A DNA stretch of 64,000 nt from Micromonospora sp. NBC_01796 (GCF_035917455.1 NZ_CP109078.1:4696001-4760000), one strand, 5' to 3'; positions 1 through 9,493 are shown, counted from the first letter of the stretch. Made by a program: numbers and translations. The notes: a model not told the origin generated them from the letters alone.

Positions 1-635
1 GCGCCCGCGTCTCCTCGGCCGGCGCCGGCGGCACCCTCCAGGTGCGGGCCGGTTCCGCTACCGGCACCGTGCTCGGCTCGGCGACCGTACCGGTCACCGG
101 CGGCTGGGAGACCTTCGTCAACGTCACCGGCACCATCAGCAACCCGCCGTCCGGCACCACCACGCTCTACCTGACCTTCGCCGGCACCGGCACCGGGGCG
201 CTCTACGACCTGGACGCCTTCACCTTCACCACCGGCACCGGCGGTGGTGGCGGCGGCACCGGCCCGATCAAGGGCCTGGCCGGCAAGTGCCTGGAGGTCG
301 ACGGCGGCGCCACCGCCGACGGCACCCAGATCCAGATCAACACCTGCGCCGGTACGCCGCGCCAGACCTGGACCGTCAACGGCCAGACCCTGCGGGCGCT
401 GGGCAAGTGCCTGGACATCTCCGGTGCCGGCACCGCCAACGGGACCAAGATCCAGCTCTGGACCTGCAACGCCACCGGCGCGCAGAACTGGGTCCCCCAG
501 GCCGACGGCACCCTGCGCAACCCGACCACCGCCAAGTGCCTGGACATCTTGAACGGCAGTTCGGCAGACGGTCAGAACGCCCACCTCTGGGACTGCATCA
601 CCACCGCCGCCAGCCAGAAGTGGACCCTCCCGTAA
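1..635 (+). CDS. Secreted CBM6 + ricin-B-lectin protein, C-terminal part (5' truncated by window)
   Basis: The reading frame is open from base 3 and ends at TAA 633-635, so the true start lies outside the window. The visible part is the end of a CBM6-like beta-sandwich, a glycine-rich linker (GGGGGG near 240-258) and a complete ricin-type beta-trefoil. The trefoil repeats end in Q-x-W motifs (QTW, QNW, QKW), with KCLE/KCLD cysteines in each lobe. Such modules bind sugars outside the cell. The module is highly similar to the tail of the next gene, so the two genes are probably paralogs or have exchanged sequence. The catalytic domain cannot be seen, so the substrate is unknown. Confidence 0.85.
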   Translation, partial: ARVSSAGAGGTLQVRAGSATGTVLGSATVPVTGGWETFVNVTGTISNPPSGTTTLYLTFAGTGTGALYDLDAFTFTTGTGGGGGGTGPIKGLAGKCLEVDGGATADGTQIQINTCAGTPRQTWTVNGQTLRALGKCLDISGAGTANGTKIQLWTCNATGAQNWVPQADGTLRNPTTAKCLDILNGSSADGQNAHLWDCITTAASQKWTLP

Positions 636-653
636 CCCCACCGCCCTGATGGA

Positions 654-696
654 GGAAAGGGCCCTTCCGATCGTTGTCCGACGGAAGGGCCCTTCC
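654..696 (+). terminator. GC-rich hairpin terminator
   Basis: Arms at 654-669 and 682-696 are perfectly complementary apart from one extra A, around a 12-nt loop. The hairpin lies between the stop of the first gene and the start of the ThuA gene. There is no U-tract, as is common for actinobacterial terminators. It also explains why an upstream in-frame ATG at 649 is not used as a start. Confidence 0.7.
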
Positions 697-720
697 CGAC
701 TCGCCCTAGGGAGAGCACCG

Positions 721-2841
721 ATGCGCAGACTCCTGCGACCCGTCCTCGGTACGGCCATGGCGGCGCTCGCCGTCCTGGCCTGTACCACGCCCGCCACCCC
801 GGCCAGTGCCGCCGACGCCCCGTACGACGTGCTGGTCTTCTCGAAGACCGCCGGCTTCCGGCACGACTCGATCGCGGTCGGCACCCAGGCCATCCGCGAA
901 CTCGGCGCGGCGAACAACTTCACCGTCGCCGCCACCGAGGACGCCAACGCGTTCACCACCGCCAACCTCGCCCAGTACGAGGCGGTGATCTTCCTCAACA
1001 CCACCGGTGACGCCCTCAACGCCGCCCAGCAGACCGCGTTCGAGTCCTACATCCGCAGCGGCAAGGGCTACGTCGGGGTGCACGCCGCCGCCGACACCGA
1101 GTACGACTGGTCGTTCTACGGCAACCTGGTCGGTGGGTACTTCGCCTCGCACCCGGCCATCCAGCAAGCCAACATCAGGGTCGAGAACCGGGCCACCGCG
1201 GCGACCGCCACCCTGCCGCAGACCTGGACCCGTACCGACGAGTGGTACAACTACCGCACCAACCCCCGGTCCACCGCCCGGGTGCTGGCCAACCTCGACG
1301 AGTCGTCGTACTCCGGCGGCGGCATGGGAGCCGACCACCCGATCTCCTGGTGCAAGACGTACGAGGGTGGCCGGTCGTTCTACACCGGCCTCGGCCACAC
1401 CCAGTCGACGTACGCGGAGTCGGCGTTCCGGGCGCACCTGCTCGGCGGCATCCGGTACGCGGCCGGCACCTCCAAGGCCGACTGCCGGCCCGAGACCGGC
1501 TACACCGCCCTCTTCAACGGCTCCACCACCGGCTGGTCGCAGGCCGGTCCGGGCAACTTTACCAACACCGACGCCACCCTCACCTCGGTCGGCGGGATGG
1601 GGCTGTACTGGTACAGCGCCAAGCAGTTCTCGTCGTACTCGCTGAAGCTGGACTGGCGGCTCGCCGGTGACGACAACTCCGGTGTCTTCATCGGCTTCCC
1701 GGCCTCGACCGACCCGTGGTCGGCCGTGGACAACGGGTACGAGATCCAGATCGACGCCACCGACGCGGCCGACCGGACCACCGGTGCCGTCTACACCTTC
1801 AAGTCGGCCGACATCGCCGCCCGTGACGCGGCGCTGAACCCGGCGGGGGAGTGGAACAACTACGAGCTGCTGGTCGAGGGTGAGCGGCTGCGGATCTACC
1901 TCAACGGCGTATTGATCAACGACTTCACCAACACCAACCCGGTCCGCTCGCTGGCCGGCTACATCGGCCTGCAGAACCACGGTACGGGCGACGACGCGTC
2001 GTTCCGCAACGTACGGATCAAGGAGCTGGGCGGCACCGAGCCGCCGCCCACCGGCAACACCACGGTCCAGGCCGAGGCGTTCACCTCGACCGGTGGCGTG
2101 CAGGTGGTCGGCAAGGCCGGAGCCAACGGTGGCTCGACCATCGGCTACATCGACAACGGCGACTGGGCCGCGTACAACGGGCAGAGCCTGACCGGGGTCA
2201 CCTCGTTCCGGTCCCGGGTCGTCTCCGGCGGCGCGGGCGGCACCATCCAGGTCCGTACCGGCTCGACCACCGGACCGATCCTCGGTTCGGTCGCGGTGCC
2301 GAACACCGGCGGCTGGGAGACGTACGCCGACGTCACCACCACCCTGTCGAACGTTCCCACCGGTACGCAGAACCTGTACCTGACCTTCACCGGGGGCGGT
2401 ACCGGGCTGTTCGACGTGGACGACTTCACCTTGGTCCGCAGCAGTGGCGGCGGCACCGGCACCGGACCGATCGTCGGCCTGGCGAACAAGTGCCTGGAGA
2501 TCGACGGCGGCGGCACCGCCGACGGCACCCAGGCCCAGATCAACACCTGCACCGGTACGGCGCGCCAGACCTGGACCGTGACCGGGCAGACGCTGCGGAC
2601 GCTGGGCAAGTGCCTGGACATCTCCGGCAGCGGCACCGCGAACGGGACCAAGATCCAGCTCTGGACCTGCAACGGCACCGGGGCGCAGAACTGGGTCCGC
2701 AACGCCGCCGACAGCTCGCTGCGCAACCCGGCGTCGGGCAAGTGCCTGGACGTGTTGAACAGCAGCTCCGCCGACGGCCAGAACGTGCACCTCTGGGACT
2801 GCCTCGGCGTCGCCAGCCAGCGCTGGACCCTGCCGGCCTGA
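721..2841 (+). CDS. Secreted ThuA / DUF1080 / CBM6 / ricin-B-lectin protein
   Basis: A 706-residue secreted modular protein. The start at 721 is preceded by GGGAG and gives a classic signal peptide (RR near the N-terminus, hydrophobic core, cleavage near residue 33 after ASA). Domains in order: ThuA trehalose-utilisation-like fold (about 36-250), DUF1080/3-keto-disaccharide hydrolase-type beta-sandwich (about 260-435), CBM6 (about 446-570) and a ricin-B beta-trefoil (about 582-706) with three Q-x-W repeats. This architecture is common in actinobacterial glycan-degrading proteins; the exact substrate is not evident. The following gene encodes a TIM-barrel sugar isomerase, which fits a carbohydrate locus. 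The tail duplicates that of the previous gene. Confidence 0.9.
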   Translation: MRRLLRPVLGTAMAALAVLACTTPATPASAADAPYDVLVFSKTAGFRHDSIAVGTQAIRELGAANNFTVAATEDANAFTTANLAQYEAVIFLNTTGDALNAAQQTAFESYIRSGKGYVGVHAAADTEYDWSFYGNLVGGYFASHPAIQQANIRVENRATAATATLPQTWTRTDEWYNYRTNPRSTARVLANLDESSYSGGGMGADHPISWCKTYEGGRSFYTGLGHTQSTYAESAFRAHLLGGIRYAAGTSKADCRPETGYTALFNGSTTGWSQAGPGNFTNTDATLTSVGGMGLYWYSAKQFSSYSLKLDWRLAGDDNSGVFIGFPASTDPWSAVDNGYEIQIDATDAADRTTGAVYTFKSADIAARDAALNPAGEWNNYELLVEGERLRIYLNGVLINDFTNTNPVRSLAGYIGLQNHGTGDDASFRNVRIKELGGTEPPPTGNTTVQAEAFTSTGGVQVVGKAGANGGSTIGYIDNGDWAAYNGQSLTGVTSFRSRVVSGGAGGTIQVRTGSTTGPILGSVAVPNTGGWETYADVTTTLSNVPTGTQNLYLTFTGGGTGLFDVDDFTLVRSSGGGTGTGPIVGLANKCLEIDGGGTADGTQAQINTCTGTARQTWTVTGQTLRTLGKCLDISGSGTANGTKIQLWTCNGTGAQNWVRNAADSSLRNPASGKCLDVLNSSSADGQNVHLWDCLGVASQRWTLPA

Positions 2842-2873
2842 GTGACGCCGGACCTTCCGGCCTGAATGAGTCG

Positions 2874-2907
2874 GGAAGGGCTCCTCGTTGTCGAGGGGCC
2901 CTTCCTT
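2874..2907 (+). terminator. Hairpin terminator after ThuA gene
   Basis: A 14-bp stem (2874-2887 with 2892-2905, one G-T pair) closes a TTGT tetraloop 32 bases after the stop codon. Confidence 0.75.
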
Positions 2908-3127
2908 GCGTCCGGGGGCGGGGCCTAGAGTGGCTCCTGGCGACCTTTGGAGACCACCGGTGAGCAGCGGGAGGCGCAACCCGCTCGCCCAGGATGCGTA
3001 CGCACGCACCGGTCCCGCCTCCACCGGTATGCCGTACGGCCGGACCGGCCCCCCTCGCGCCCGTCCACGGACACCGCCGCCGCGGTGCCCGTCGGGAATC
3101 CCAGGTATCCAACAGGGGAGAAGGACA

Positions 3128-4135
3128 ATGGCGCGACCCATCACGCTCTTCACCGGCCAGTGGGCCGACCTTCCGTTCGAGGAGGTCTGCCGGCTCGCCT
3201 CCGAGTGGGGCTACGACGGCCTGGAGATCGCCTGCTGGGGCGATCACTTCGAGGTCGACAAGGCGCTCGCCGACGAGTCGTACATCGAGCGCAAGAAGGA
3301 GACCCTGGCCAAGCACAACCTCCAGGTCTTCGCGATCTCCAACCACCTGCTCAGCCAGGCGGTCTGCGACCACCCGATCGACGAGCGGCACCAGGGCATC
3401 CTGCCGGCCAGGATCTGGGGCGACGGCGAACCCGAGGGCGTACGCCAGCGGGCCGCCGAGGAGCTCAAGGACACCGCACGGGCAGCCGCGAAGCTCGGGG
3501 TGAAGACGGTCGTCGGCTTCACCGGCTCGTCGATCTGGCACACCCTGGCCATGTTCCCGCCGGTCCCGCCGTCGATGATCGAGAAGGGGTACGAGGACTT
3601 CGCCAACCGGTTCAACCCGATCCTCGACGTCTTCGACGAGGTCGGCGTACGGTTCGCGCACGAGGTCCACCCCAGCGAGATCGCGTACGACTACTACACG
3701 ACCAAGCGGACCCTGGAAGCGATCGGCCACCGGGAGGCGTTCGGGCTCAACTGGGACCCGTCGCACTTCGTCTGGCAGGAACTCGACCCGGTGAACTTCA
3801 TCTTCGACTTCGCCGACCGGATCTACCACGTCGACTGCAAGGACGCCAAGGTACGCACCGGCGACGGTCGGCGCGGCCGGCTCGCGTCCCACCTGCCCTG
3901 GGCCGACATGCGCCGGGGCTGGGACTTCGTCTCCACCGGTCACGGCGACGTGCCCTGGGAGGACTGCTTCCGCGCGCTGAACGCGATCGGCTACGACGGC
4001 CCGATCTCGATCGAGTGGGAGGACGCCGGGATGGACCGGCTCGTCGGCGCCCCGGAGGCGCTCCAGTTCGTCCGCCGGCTCGCCTTCGACGCACCCGAGG
4101 CGGCCTTCGACGCCGCCTTCGCCAGCAAGGACTGA
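3128..4135 (+). CDS. Sugar phosphate isomerase/epimerase (AP endonuclease 2-like TIM barrel)
   Basis: A 335-residue cytoplasmic protein of the xylose-isomerase-like TIM-barrel superfamily (PF01261). The start at 3128 follows GGGGAGAAGG and leads straight into the first beta-strand ([10 protein letters not shown]); longer in-frame extensions upstream are low-complexity and overlap a terminator. Typical features are the early [12 protein letters not shown] strand, the [11 protein letters not shown] segment with acidic and His metal ligands, and the C-terminal ISIEWEDAG. The family isomerises or epimerises sugars or sugar derivatives using a divalent metal. Its place behind the ThuA/DUF1080 protein suggests a role in handling the released sugar (inference). 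Confidence 0.88.
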   Translation: MARPITLFTGQWADLPFEEVCRLASEWGYDGLEIACWGDHFEVDKALADESYIERKKETLAKHNLQVFAISNHLLSQAVCDHPIDERHQGILPARIWGDGEPEGVRQRAAEELKDTARAAAKLGVKTVVGFTGSSIWHTLAMFPPVPPSMIEKGYEDFANRFNPILDVFDEVGVRFAHEVHPSEIAYDYYTTKRTLEAIGHREAFGLNWDPSHFVWQELDPVNFIFDFADRIYHVDCKDAKVRTGDGRRGRLASHLPWADMRRGWDFVSTGHGDVPWEDCFRALNAIGYDGPISIEWEDAGMDRLVGAPEALQFVRRLAFDAPEAAFDAAFASKD

Positions 4136-4137
4136 CC

Positions 4138-4196
4138 GTACGGCCACGGACACGGCGGTGGGCCGGTCGCCTGACGGCGGCCGGCCCGTGCCGTAC
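4138..4196. terminator. Nested hairpin between convergent genes
   Basis: The inner stem 4161-4171/4176-4186 has 11 bp with one G-T pair and a TGAC loop. It sits inside an outer GTACGGC/GCCGTAC stem (4138-4144/4190-4196), directly after the isomerase stop. Confidence 0.6.
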
Positions 4197-4211
4197 CCGG
4201 GGTGGTTCGGA

Positions 4212-4234
4212 AGGGACCCTGTCGTACGGGCCCT
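4212..4234 (-). terminator. Short hairpin after the YtxH-like gene
   Basis: AGGGACCC (4212-4219) can pair with GGGCCCT (4228-4234) with one bulge, 14 bases past the stop of the minus-strand gene. Confidence 0.4.
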
Positions 4235-4247
4235 CCCGCTGTCCGGA

Positions 4248-4583
4248 TCAGAACGAGGCGCTGCCCGTTCCGGTCCCGGACGGCTTGATCCCGGTGGTCG
4301 GGGTCGTCCCGACACCGGTTGACGTCAACTCGGTGGTGCTGCCGTTGGTCGTCGTACCCGGGCTCAGCTTCTCACCCAGCCGGGTGTGGCTGAGCCGGTC
4401 CTTACCCTCGGCGTAGAGCCGATTGGCCTGGGCCTGGGCAACTCCCGCAGCTTCCTGCACCGTCGGGTGGTCGAGAACCTTACGGCCCTTGATGACCAGC
4501 TCTTCGTACTTCTCCCGGCCGGCGCGGGCGCCTAGGACGAAACCCGCTGCCAGCCCGCCGATGAACCACAGCTTTCCGCGCAT
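4248..4583 (-). CDS. YtxH-like small membrane-associated protein
   Basis: A 111-residue protein with one N-terminal hydrophobic segment (about 5-20, WFIGGLAAGFVLGARAG) followed at once by GREKYEEL, the signature of the YtxH-type family common in actinobacteria. A charged alpha-helical stretch follows (about 25-75), then a Thr/Ser/Gly-rich tail. The function of the family is unknown; a membrane-associated stress role is often assumed. It stands alone, convergent with the isomerase gene and upstream of tRNA-Asn on the other strand. Confidence 0.75.
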   Translation of the reverse strand: MRGKLWFIGGLAAGFVLGARAGREKYEELVIKGRKVLDHPTVQEAAGVAQAQANRLYAEGKDRLSHTRLGEKLSPGTTTNGSTTELTSTGVGTTPTTGIKPSGTGTGSASF

Positions 4584-4841
4584 GGCGGCTCCTTTCGTGC
4601 CTGACGCGCCGTTGCGCCCTCCGAGGTCCGGATGGGCAACTGCGTCGCGCTTGCGTCGTCTGTGCTCAAGTACCTACCCATCCTCCTCGAAGGTCATGCC
4701 TGTCCGTGGCAGGCACGACATTTTGCCTGGATGTCGGGGTGCACCGTTTCGCCGAGAACCCCGTAGCGCGGACCCCCGGGAAGTCCTGTACTCTTATGCC
4801 GTCGCGAGGCGCCGGGGAGATCCAGAACCGGCAACAGACGA

Positions 4842-4914
4842 TCCCCCGTAGCTCAATTGGCAGAGCAGCCGGCTGTTAACCGGCAGGTTTTTGGTTCGAG
4901 TCCAAACGGGGGAG
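4842..4914 (+). tRNA. tRNA-Asn (GTT)
   Basis: The cloverleaf is complete: acceptor TCCCCCG/CGGGGGA, D-arm with AGCTCAATTGGCAGAGC, anticodon arm GCCGG-CTGTTAA-CCGGC, and T-arm with TTCGAGT. Discriminator G is at 4914. The anticodon GTT reads AAC/AAU. CCA is not encoded. Confidence 0.97.
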
Positions 4915-4989
4915 CTTTCCCCACAATCCCGCCCGTCGGCCCCTGCCGGCGGGCATCGTCGTATCCGGGGAGATGCGGCGGGGGTGAAG

Positions 4990-7149
4990 ATGAGGGGAAT
5001 CCGCAACCGGACCGTCGGCACGCTGGTCGCCGTCGCGGTGGTTCTCGGCTGGCTGGCGATCACCGGGTTCGCCGCCCCGTTCAGCGGACGGCTCGACGAC
5101 GTCGCCACCAACGACAACGCCGCCTTCCTGCCGGCCGACGCGGAGGCGACCCACGCCGACAGGTTGGCCACCGGCTTCATCGACCGGCAGACCACACCCG
5201 CGCTGGTCGTCTACGAACGGACAAGCGGGATCACCGACGCCGACCGGCAGCGGATCGCCGCCGACGCGGACCGGTTCGCCCAGGTACCCGGCGTGATCAC
5301 CCCGCTGCCGCCACCGGTGCCCAGCGGGGACGGCCAGGCGGTCCAGCTCATCGTCCCGCTCGACTCCAGCGGTGACGGCGGCGACCGGATCCACCGGGCC
5401 GTCGACGCCATGCGGGGGATCACCGGGCCGGGCGCCGACGGACTGCTCGTCGAGGTCGCCGGACCGGCCGGACTCCTCGCCGACCTGGTCGCCGTCTTCT
5501 CCTCGATCGACGGGCCGCTCCTGCTGGTCACCCTCGTCGTGGTGCTGGTGATCCTGCTCATCGTCTACCGCAGCCCGGTGCTCTGGATCTTCCCGCTGCT
5601 GGCCGCCGGGGTGTCGTACATCGTCGCCACGCTGCTCGTCTACGTCCTCGCCGACAACGACGTGATCAAACTCAACGGGCAGGCGCAGGGCATCCTCACC
5701 GTCCTCGTCTTCGGCGCCGGCACCGACTACGCCCTGCTGCTCATCGCCCGCTACCGGGAGGAACTGCACCACCACCCCCGTACGATCGACGCCATGATCG
5801 CCGCCTGGCGCGGCGCCGGACCGGCCATCTTCGCCTCCGGGACCACGGTCATCGCCGGCCTGCTCTGCCTGCTCCTGTCCGACCTCAACTCCAACCGGGC
5901 CCTCGGCCCGGTCACCGCCGTCGGCGTCGGCGTCACCCTCGTGGTCATGCTGACCTTCCTGCCGGCGATGCTGCTGCTCGGCGGCAGGTGGGCATTCTGG
6001 CCCCGGGTACCGCACGCCGGCACCACCGACCGCTCCGGCGGCCTGTGGCGGGCCATCGGCCGGTTCATCGGCCGCCGCGCCCGATGGGTCTGGCCGATCA
6101 CCGCCGCCGGGCTCGTCGCGCTCGCCGCCGGCCTGACCCAACTCGGCGGCACCACCCTCGGCCAGGCCGACCTGTTCACCGAACAGACCGACTCCGTCGA
6201 CGGGCAGCGCATCATCGACCGGCACTTCCCCGGCGGGCTGGGCAGCCCCGCGACGATCTTCGTCGCCGCCGACACCGCCGACCGGGTCGCCGAGGTCGCC
6301 CGAGCCGTCCCCGGCGTGGCCCAGGTACAGCCCCTGACCGTCGCGCCCGGCGCCGGCGGCCAGGCCGACCCGTCCGCCGGTGCGTCGGCCCCACCCAGGG
6401 TCGTCGACGGCCGGATCCAACTCGAGGCGACCCTGACCGAGGAGGCCGACAGCCTGGCGGCGCGGGACACCGTACGGCGGTTGCGGGTCGCCGTACACGC
6501 CGTTCCCGGCGCAGGGGCGGTGGTCGGCGGGTTCACCGCGATCAACATCGACACCAGCGACGCCGCCGACCGGGACCAGAACGTCATCATCCCCACCGTC
6601 CTCGGGGTGATCGCCGTGATCCTGGCCCTCCTGCTCCGCTCCCTGCTCGCCCCGCTGCTGCTCATCGTCACCGTGGTGCTGTCCTTCGCGGCCACCCTGG
6701 GACTCTGCGCGGTCCTGTTCACCCACGGCTTCGACTTCCCCGGCGTGGACGCCTCGTTCCCGCTGTTCGCCTTCGTCTTCCTGGTCGCCCTCGGCGTCGA
6801 CTACAACATCTTCCTGATGAGCCGCGTACGTGAGGAGTCCGCCAAGTACGGCACCCGACCCGGCGTACTGCGCGGACTCTGCGTCACCGGCGGGGTGATC
6901 ACGTCGGCCGGGTTCGTACTGGCGGCGACGTTCTCGGCGCTCGCCGTACTCCCGTTGGTGATCCTGGTGGAACTCGGCCTGGCGGTCGCCCTCGGTGTCC
7001 TCATCGACACCATCGTGGTCCGATCCCTGCTGGTCCCGGCGCTGGCCTACCACATCGGACCGGCGATCTGGTGGCCCAGCAAGCTGCAGCGGGTGGACCC
7101 GGGCGAGCCGCCCGAGGACCCTGACTACCATGCCCGCCATGCCCGCTGA
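4990..7149 (+). CDS. MMPL-family RND-type membrane transporter
   Basis: A 719-residue inner-membrane protein with the duplicated MMPL/RND layout: one TM helix, a large extracytoplasmic loop, five more TM helices, then the same again. The TM4-type motifs GAGTDYALLLIARYREEL (about 242-259) and ALGVDYNIFLMSRVREE (second half) carry the proton-relay Asp-Tyr pair of this family. Members export lipids, siderophores or drugs using the proton gradient. The start at 4990 has GGGGG just upstream; GTG 4984 is an alternative. The stop overlaps the next gene, so the two are co-transcribed. The substrate cannot be inferred. Confidence 0.92.
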   Translation: MRGIRNRTVGTLVAVAVVLGWLAITGFAAPFSGRLDDVATNDNAAFLPADAEATHADRLATGFIDRQTTPALVVYERTSGITDADRQRIAADADRFAQVPGVITPLPPPVPSGDGQAVQLIVPLDSSGDGGDRIHRAVDAMRGITGPGADGLLVEVAGPAGLLADLVAVFSSIDGPLLLVTLVVVLVILLIVYRSPVLWIFPLLAAGVSYIVATLLVYVLADNDVIKLNGQAQGILTVLVFGAGTDYALLLIARYREELHHHPRTIDAMIAAWRGAGPAIFASGTTVIAGLLCLLLSDLNSNRALGPVTAVGVGVTLVVMLTFLPAMLLLGGRWAFWPRVPHAGTTDRSGGLWRAIGRFIGRRARWVWPITAAGLVALAAGLTQLGGTTLGQADLFTEQTDSVDGQRIIDRHFPGGLGSPATIFVAADTADRVAEVARAVPGVAQVQPLTVAPGAGGQADPSAGASAPPRVVDGRIQLEATLTEEADSLAARDTVRRLRVAVHAVPGAGAVVGGFTAINIDTSDAADRDQNVIIPTVLGVIAVILALLLRSLLAPLLLIVTVVLSFAATLGLCAVLFTHGFDFPGVDASFPLFAFVFLVALGVDYNIFLMSRVREESAKYGTRPGVLRGLCVTGGVITSAGFVLAATFSALAVLPLVILVELGLAVALGVLIDTIVVRSLLVPALAYHIGPAIWWPSKLQRVDPGEPPEDPDYHARHAR

Positions 7150-8380
7150 AACCGACGTGGTGATCGTCGGAGGAGGACTCGCCGGACTCGCCGCCGCCCG
7201 CCGACTGCACCGGGCCGGCGTGCCCTGGCTGCTCGTCGAGGCCGCCGACCGGCTCGGCGGCCGGATCGCCACCGACCGGGTCGACGGCTACCTGCTCGAC
7301 CGGGGCTTCCAGGTGCTGAACACCGCCTACCCCCGGCTCGGCACCCTGCTGGACGTCGACACCCTGAAACTCGGGTACTTCAGCTCCGGGGTCCTCGTCC
7401 GCCGCAACGGACACCTGCACCGGCTCGCCAACCCGCTGCGCGACCCGATCGCCGCACCGCTGTCGGCGTCGGCCGACGTCGGCACCTTCACCGACCGGCT
7501 CCGGCTGGCCGCGCTCGCCACCACCTGCGCCGCCACGCCCGTGCACCGGCTGCTCGACGCCCCCGAGGTCACCACCGAACAGGCCCTGCACCGGGCCGGG
7601 CTCTCCGACCGGATCATCGAGGAACTCCTCCGGCCGTTCCTGTCCGGCGTACTCGCCGACCCGGCCCTGGAGACCTCCAGCCACGTCAGCGCCCTGATCG
7701 CCCGATCCTTCGTCCGGGGCAGAATCGGCGTACCGGCGGGCGGGATGGGTGACCTGCCGGCGGCGATCGCCGCACCGCTGCCCCGTACCCTGCTGCGCCT
7801 CGGCACCCCGGTCAGCGCTGTCGGACCCGGCCTGGTCCGTACCCCCGCGGGCGACATCCGCTGCCGGGCCGTCCTGGTCGCCGTCGATCCGGGTACGGCA
7901 ACCGCGCTGCTACCCGCCCTCGGCCCCGTACGCACCCGCGCCCTCACCACCTACTACCACTCGGTGGACCGGGCACCACTGGACGAGCCGATCCTGCTGC
8001 TCGACGGCGACCGGCGCGAACTCGTGGCGAACACCGTCGTGATCAGTCGCGCCGCACCCACCTACGCCCCACCCGGCCGGCACCTGGTGAGCAGCTCCGT
8101 GGCCGGGCCGAACCCGCCACCCGAGCCTCTGGTCCGGGCCGAACTCGGTCGGCTCTACGGCTGCCGGACCGACGACTGGGAACACCTGACCACGATCACA
8201 CTGCCGGCCGCACTGCCGGCGGCCCCGCCGAACCAGGGCCGGCTGCGGCGGCCGGTCGACCTGGGGGAGGGTGTGTTCGTGGCCGGTGACCACCGGGACA
8301 GCCCGTCGATCCAGGGCGCCCTGGCCAGCGGCTGGCGGGCCGGTGCGGCGGTCGTACGCCACCTGACACCGGCGGTCTGA
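7130..8380 (+). CDS. FAD-dependent amine-oxidase/phytoene-desaturase-like oxidoreductase
   Basis: A 416-residue flavoprotein. The N-terminal Rossmann motif VIVGGGLAGLAAARRL with a downstream acidic residue (LLVEAADRLGGR) binds FAD. The C-terminal VAGDHRDSPSIQGALASGWRAG is the usual second FAD-contact segment of the protoporphyrinogen oxidase/amine oxidase superfamily. The start at 7130 overlaps the MMPL gene by 20 bases; 7139 is a possible alternative but has a weaker upstream site. The translational overlap suggests that transporter and enzyme act together, for example in making and exporting an oxidised lipid or isoprenoid (inference). Confidence 0.88.
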   Translation: MPAMPAETDVVIVGGGLAGLAAARRLHRAGVPWLLVEAADRLGGRIATDRVDGYLLDRGFQVLNTAYPRLGTLLDVDTLKLGYFSSGVLVRRNGHLHRLANPLRDPIAAPLSASADVGTFTDRLRLAALATTCAATPVHRLLDAPEVTTEQALHRAGLSDRIIEELLRPFLSGVLADPALETSSHVSALIARSFVRGRIGVPAGGMGDLPAAIAAPLPRTLLRLGTPVSAVGPGLVRTPAGDIRCRAVLVAVDPGTATALLPALGPVRTRALTTYYHSVDRAPLDEPILLLDGDRRELVANTVVISRAAPTYAPPGRHLVSSSVAGPNPPPEPLVRAELGRLYGCRTDDWEHLTTITLPAALPAAPPNQGRLRRPVDLGEGVFVAGDHRDSPSIQGALASGWRAGAAVVRHLTPAV

Positions 8381-8516
8381 GCCGTCCGTACGGTGTCGGT
8401 CGGCGCTGTTATTCTCGCGGTGCCGGCCTGTTCGGGGGTCGCGACGGGTAGTTGCTTCGTACCCGTCAGCGGTCGGCGGACGCGCAGGCACGCGGGTTAC
8501 CATTCCCGCACCACAA

Positions 8517-8590
8517 GGGGTGGTAGCTCAGCAGGTTAGAGCAGGGGACTCATAATCCCTCGGTCGCGGGTTCGAGTCCCGCCCGCCCCA
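8517..8590 (+). tRNA. tRNA-Met (CAT), elongator type
   Basis: The acceptor GGGGTGG/CCGCCCC pairs fully (one G-T), with anticodon loop CTCATAA, T-loop TTCGAGT and A73. CAT could also be read as tRNA-Ile2 after lysidine modification. The G-rich anticodon stem and general form favour elongator Met, but sequence alone is not decisive. Confidence 0.93.
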
Positions 8591-8705
8591 CCTATGCCCC
8601 TGACCTGTCAGTTCTTGTTGTCGTGCGATCAAGATGCGAACCGCGCCCGGGGCCAACGGCCGACTGGGCTGCTGGACTGGTCGCCGCCGTTATAGCATCG
8701 TCGCT

Positions 8706-9056
8706 ATGACCTGGGGTATTGTCGAATTGGAGCCGGAGGTCGAGAAGTGGCTGGCGGACCTTCCGACGGTGCTGTTCGCCCGGGCGGCGTTCTACGTGGA
8801 TCTGTTGGCGGAGCAGGGCCCGTTACTGGGTGAGCCGTACACGAAGCAGCTTGATGGCAAGTTGCGTGAGCTGCGGTTCTACCTGGAGCGACAGGCAGTG
8901 AGGATCACTTACTGGGTCGCGTCCGACCGGCGAATCATCCTGCTTACGGTGTTTTACAAGACGCGCATGCGGGATGAGCGGGAGGTCGAGCGCGCGCGCC
9001 GGGCGTTTGCCCGGTGTGTCGAGGAGGCGCACCGCGTCGAAGAGGAGAGGGGCTAG
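8706..9056 (+). CDS. HigB/RelE-like toxin (Gp49-type)
   Basis: A 116-residue protein of the RelE/ParE superfamily, close to the phage Gp49-like/HigB group. Visible features are WLADLP, the long helix FYVDLLAEQGPLLGEPYTKQLDGKLRELRF, basic RQAVRITYW and IILLTVFYKTRMRDEREVERA. Family members cleave ribosome-bound mRNA. It precedes an XRE antitoxin by 3 bases, the inverted toxin-first order of higBA. A TATAGC -10-like box at 8691-8696 lies only 9 bases before the ATG, so the transcript may be almost leaderless. Confidence 0.85.
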   Translation: MTWGIVELEPEVEKWLADLPTVLFARAAFYVDLLAEQGPLLGEPYTKQLDGKLRELRFYLERQAVRITYWVASDRRIILLTVFYKTRMRDEREVERARRAFARCVEEAHRVEEERG

Positions 9057-9059
9057 GTC

Positions 9060-9359
9060 GTGGGTGAACGGGCAGACTGGGCCAGCATGCGGGACCGGCG
9101 TATGGCCGAGCCGGGAGCCGCGGAGGCGTACGACGCGACACGGTTGGCGTTCGAGCTTGGCCGTGCGGTTCGGGAGCTTCGCGAGCGACGGGGTTGGAGT
9201 CAGTCGCAGCTCGCCCAGGCATCGGGGATGACACAGTCGGCTGTCGCTCGGTTCGAGGCGGGCGGCACCGTGCCGACCCTGCCGGTGCTGGAGCGGTTGG
9301 CGGCGGCGTTGGACGTAGGCCTCAACGTCAGTTTCGGGCCCCGTAACGCTGCGGCTTGA
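9060..9359 (+). CDS. HigA-like XRE antitoxin
   Basis: A 99-residue DNA-binding antitoxin starting with GTG three bases after the toxin stop. A Cro/C1-type helix-turn-helix covers about 38-90 (RERRGWSQSQLAQASGMTQS, then AVARFEAGG). The acidic N-terminal segment (about 1-35) probably contacts the toxin. Antitoxins of this kind neutralise the toxin and repress the shared promoter. The pair is bounded by a tRNA upstream and a sigma-factor unit downstream. Confidence 0.87.
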   Translation: MGERADWASMRDRRMAEPGAAEAYDATRLAFELGRAVRELRERRGWSQSQLAQASGMTQSAVARFEAGGTVPTLPVLERLAAALDVGLNVSFGPRNAAA

Positions 9360-9493
9360 GTCGTTGGCGACGCGCCCGGTCGGCAGTTGTCCTGGATCTC
9401 CCCCGGTGGTTCGGCTTCGGGAACGGATGTGACCGATCCGGTGTCCCAACCAGTCATCACAGATTGGAGCCCACCAGACCACGGGAGTGAACG

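Noticed and set aside
706-3153. Long minus-strand open frame of 815 codons opposite the ThuA gene
   Set aside because: High-GC genes give long antisense frames; the protein is low-complexity Gly/Val/Arg without a domain, while the plus strand has clear domains and a signal peptide.
4876-7272. Long minus-strand frame of 798 codons opposite the MMPL gene
   Set aside because: It is rich in Gly/Asp/Glu without a family signature, and it covers a tRNA and a clear transporter on the other strand.
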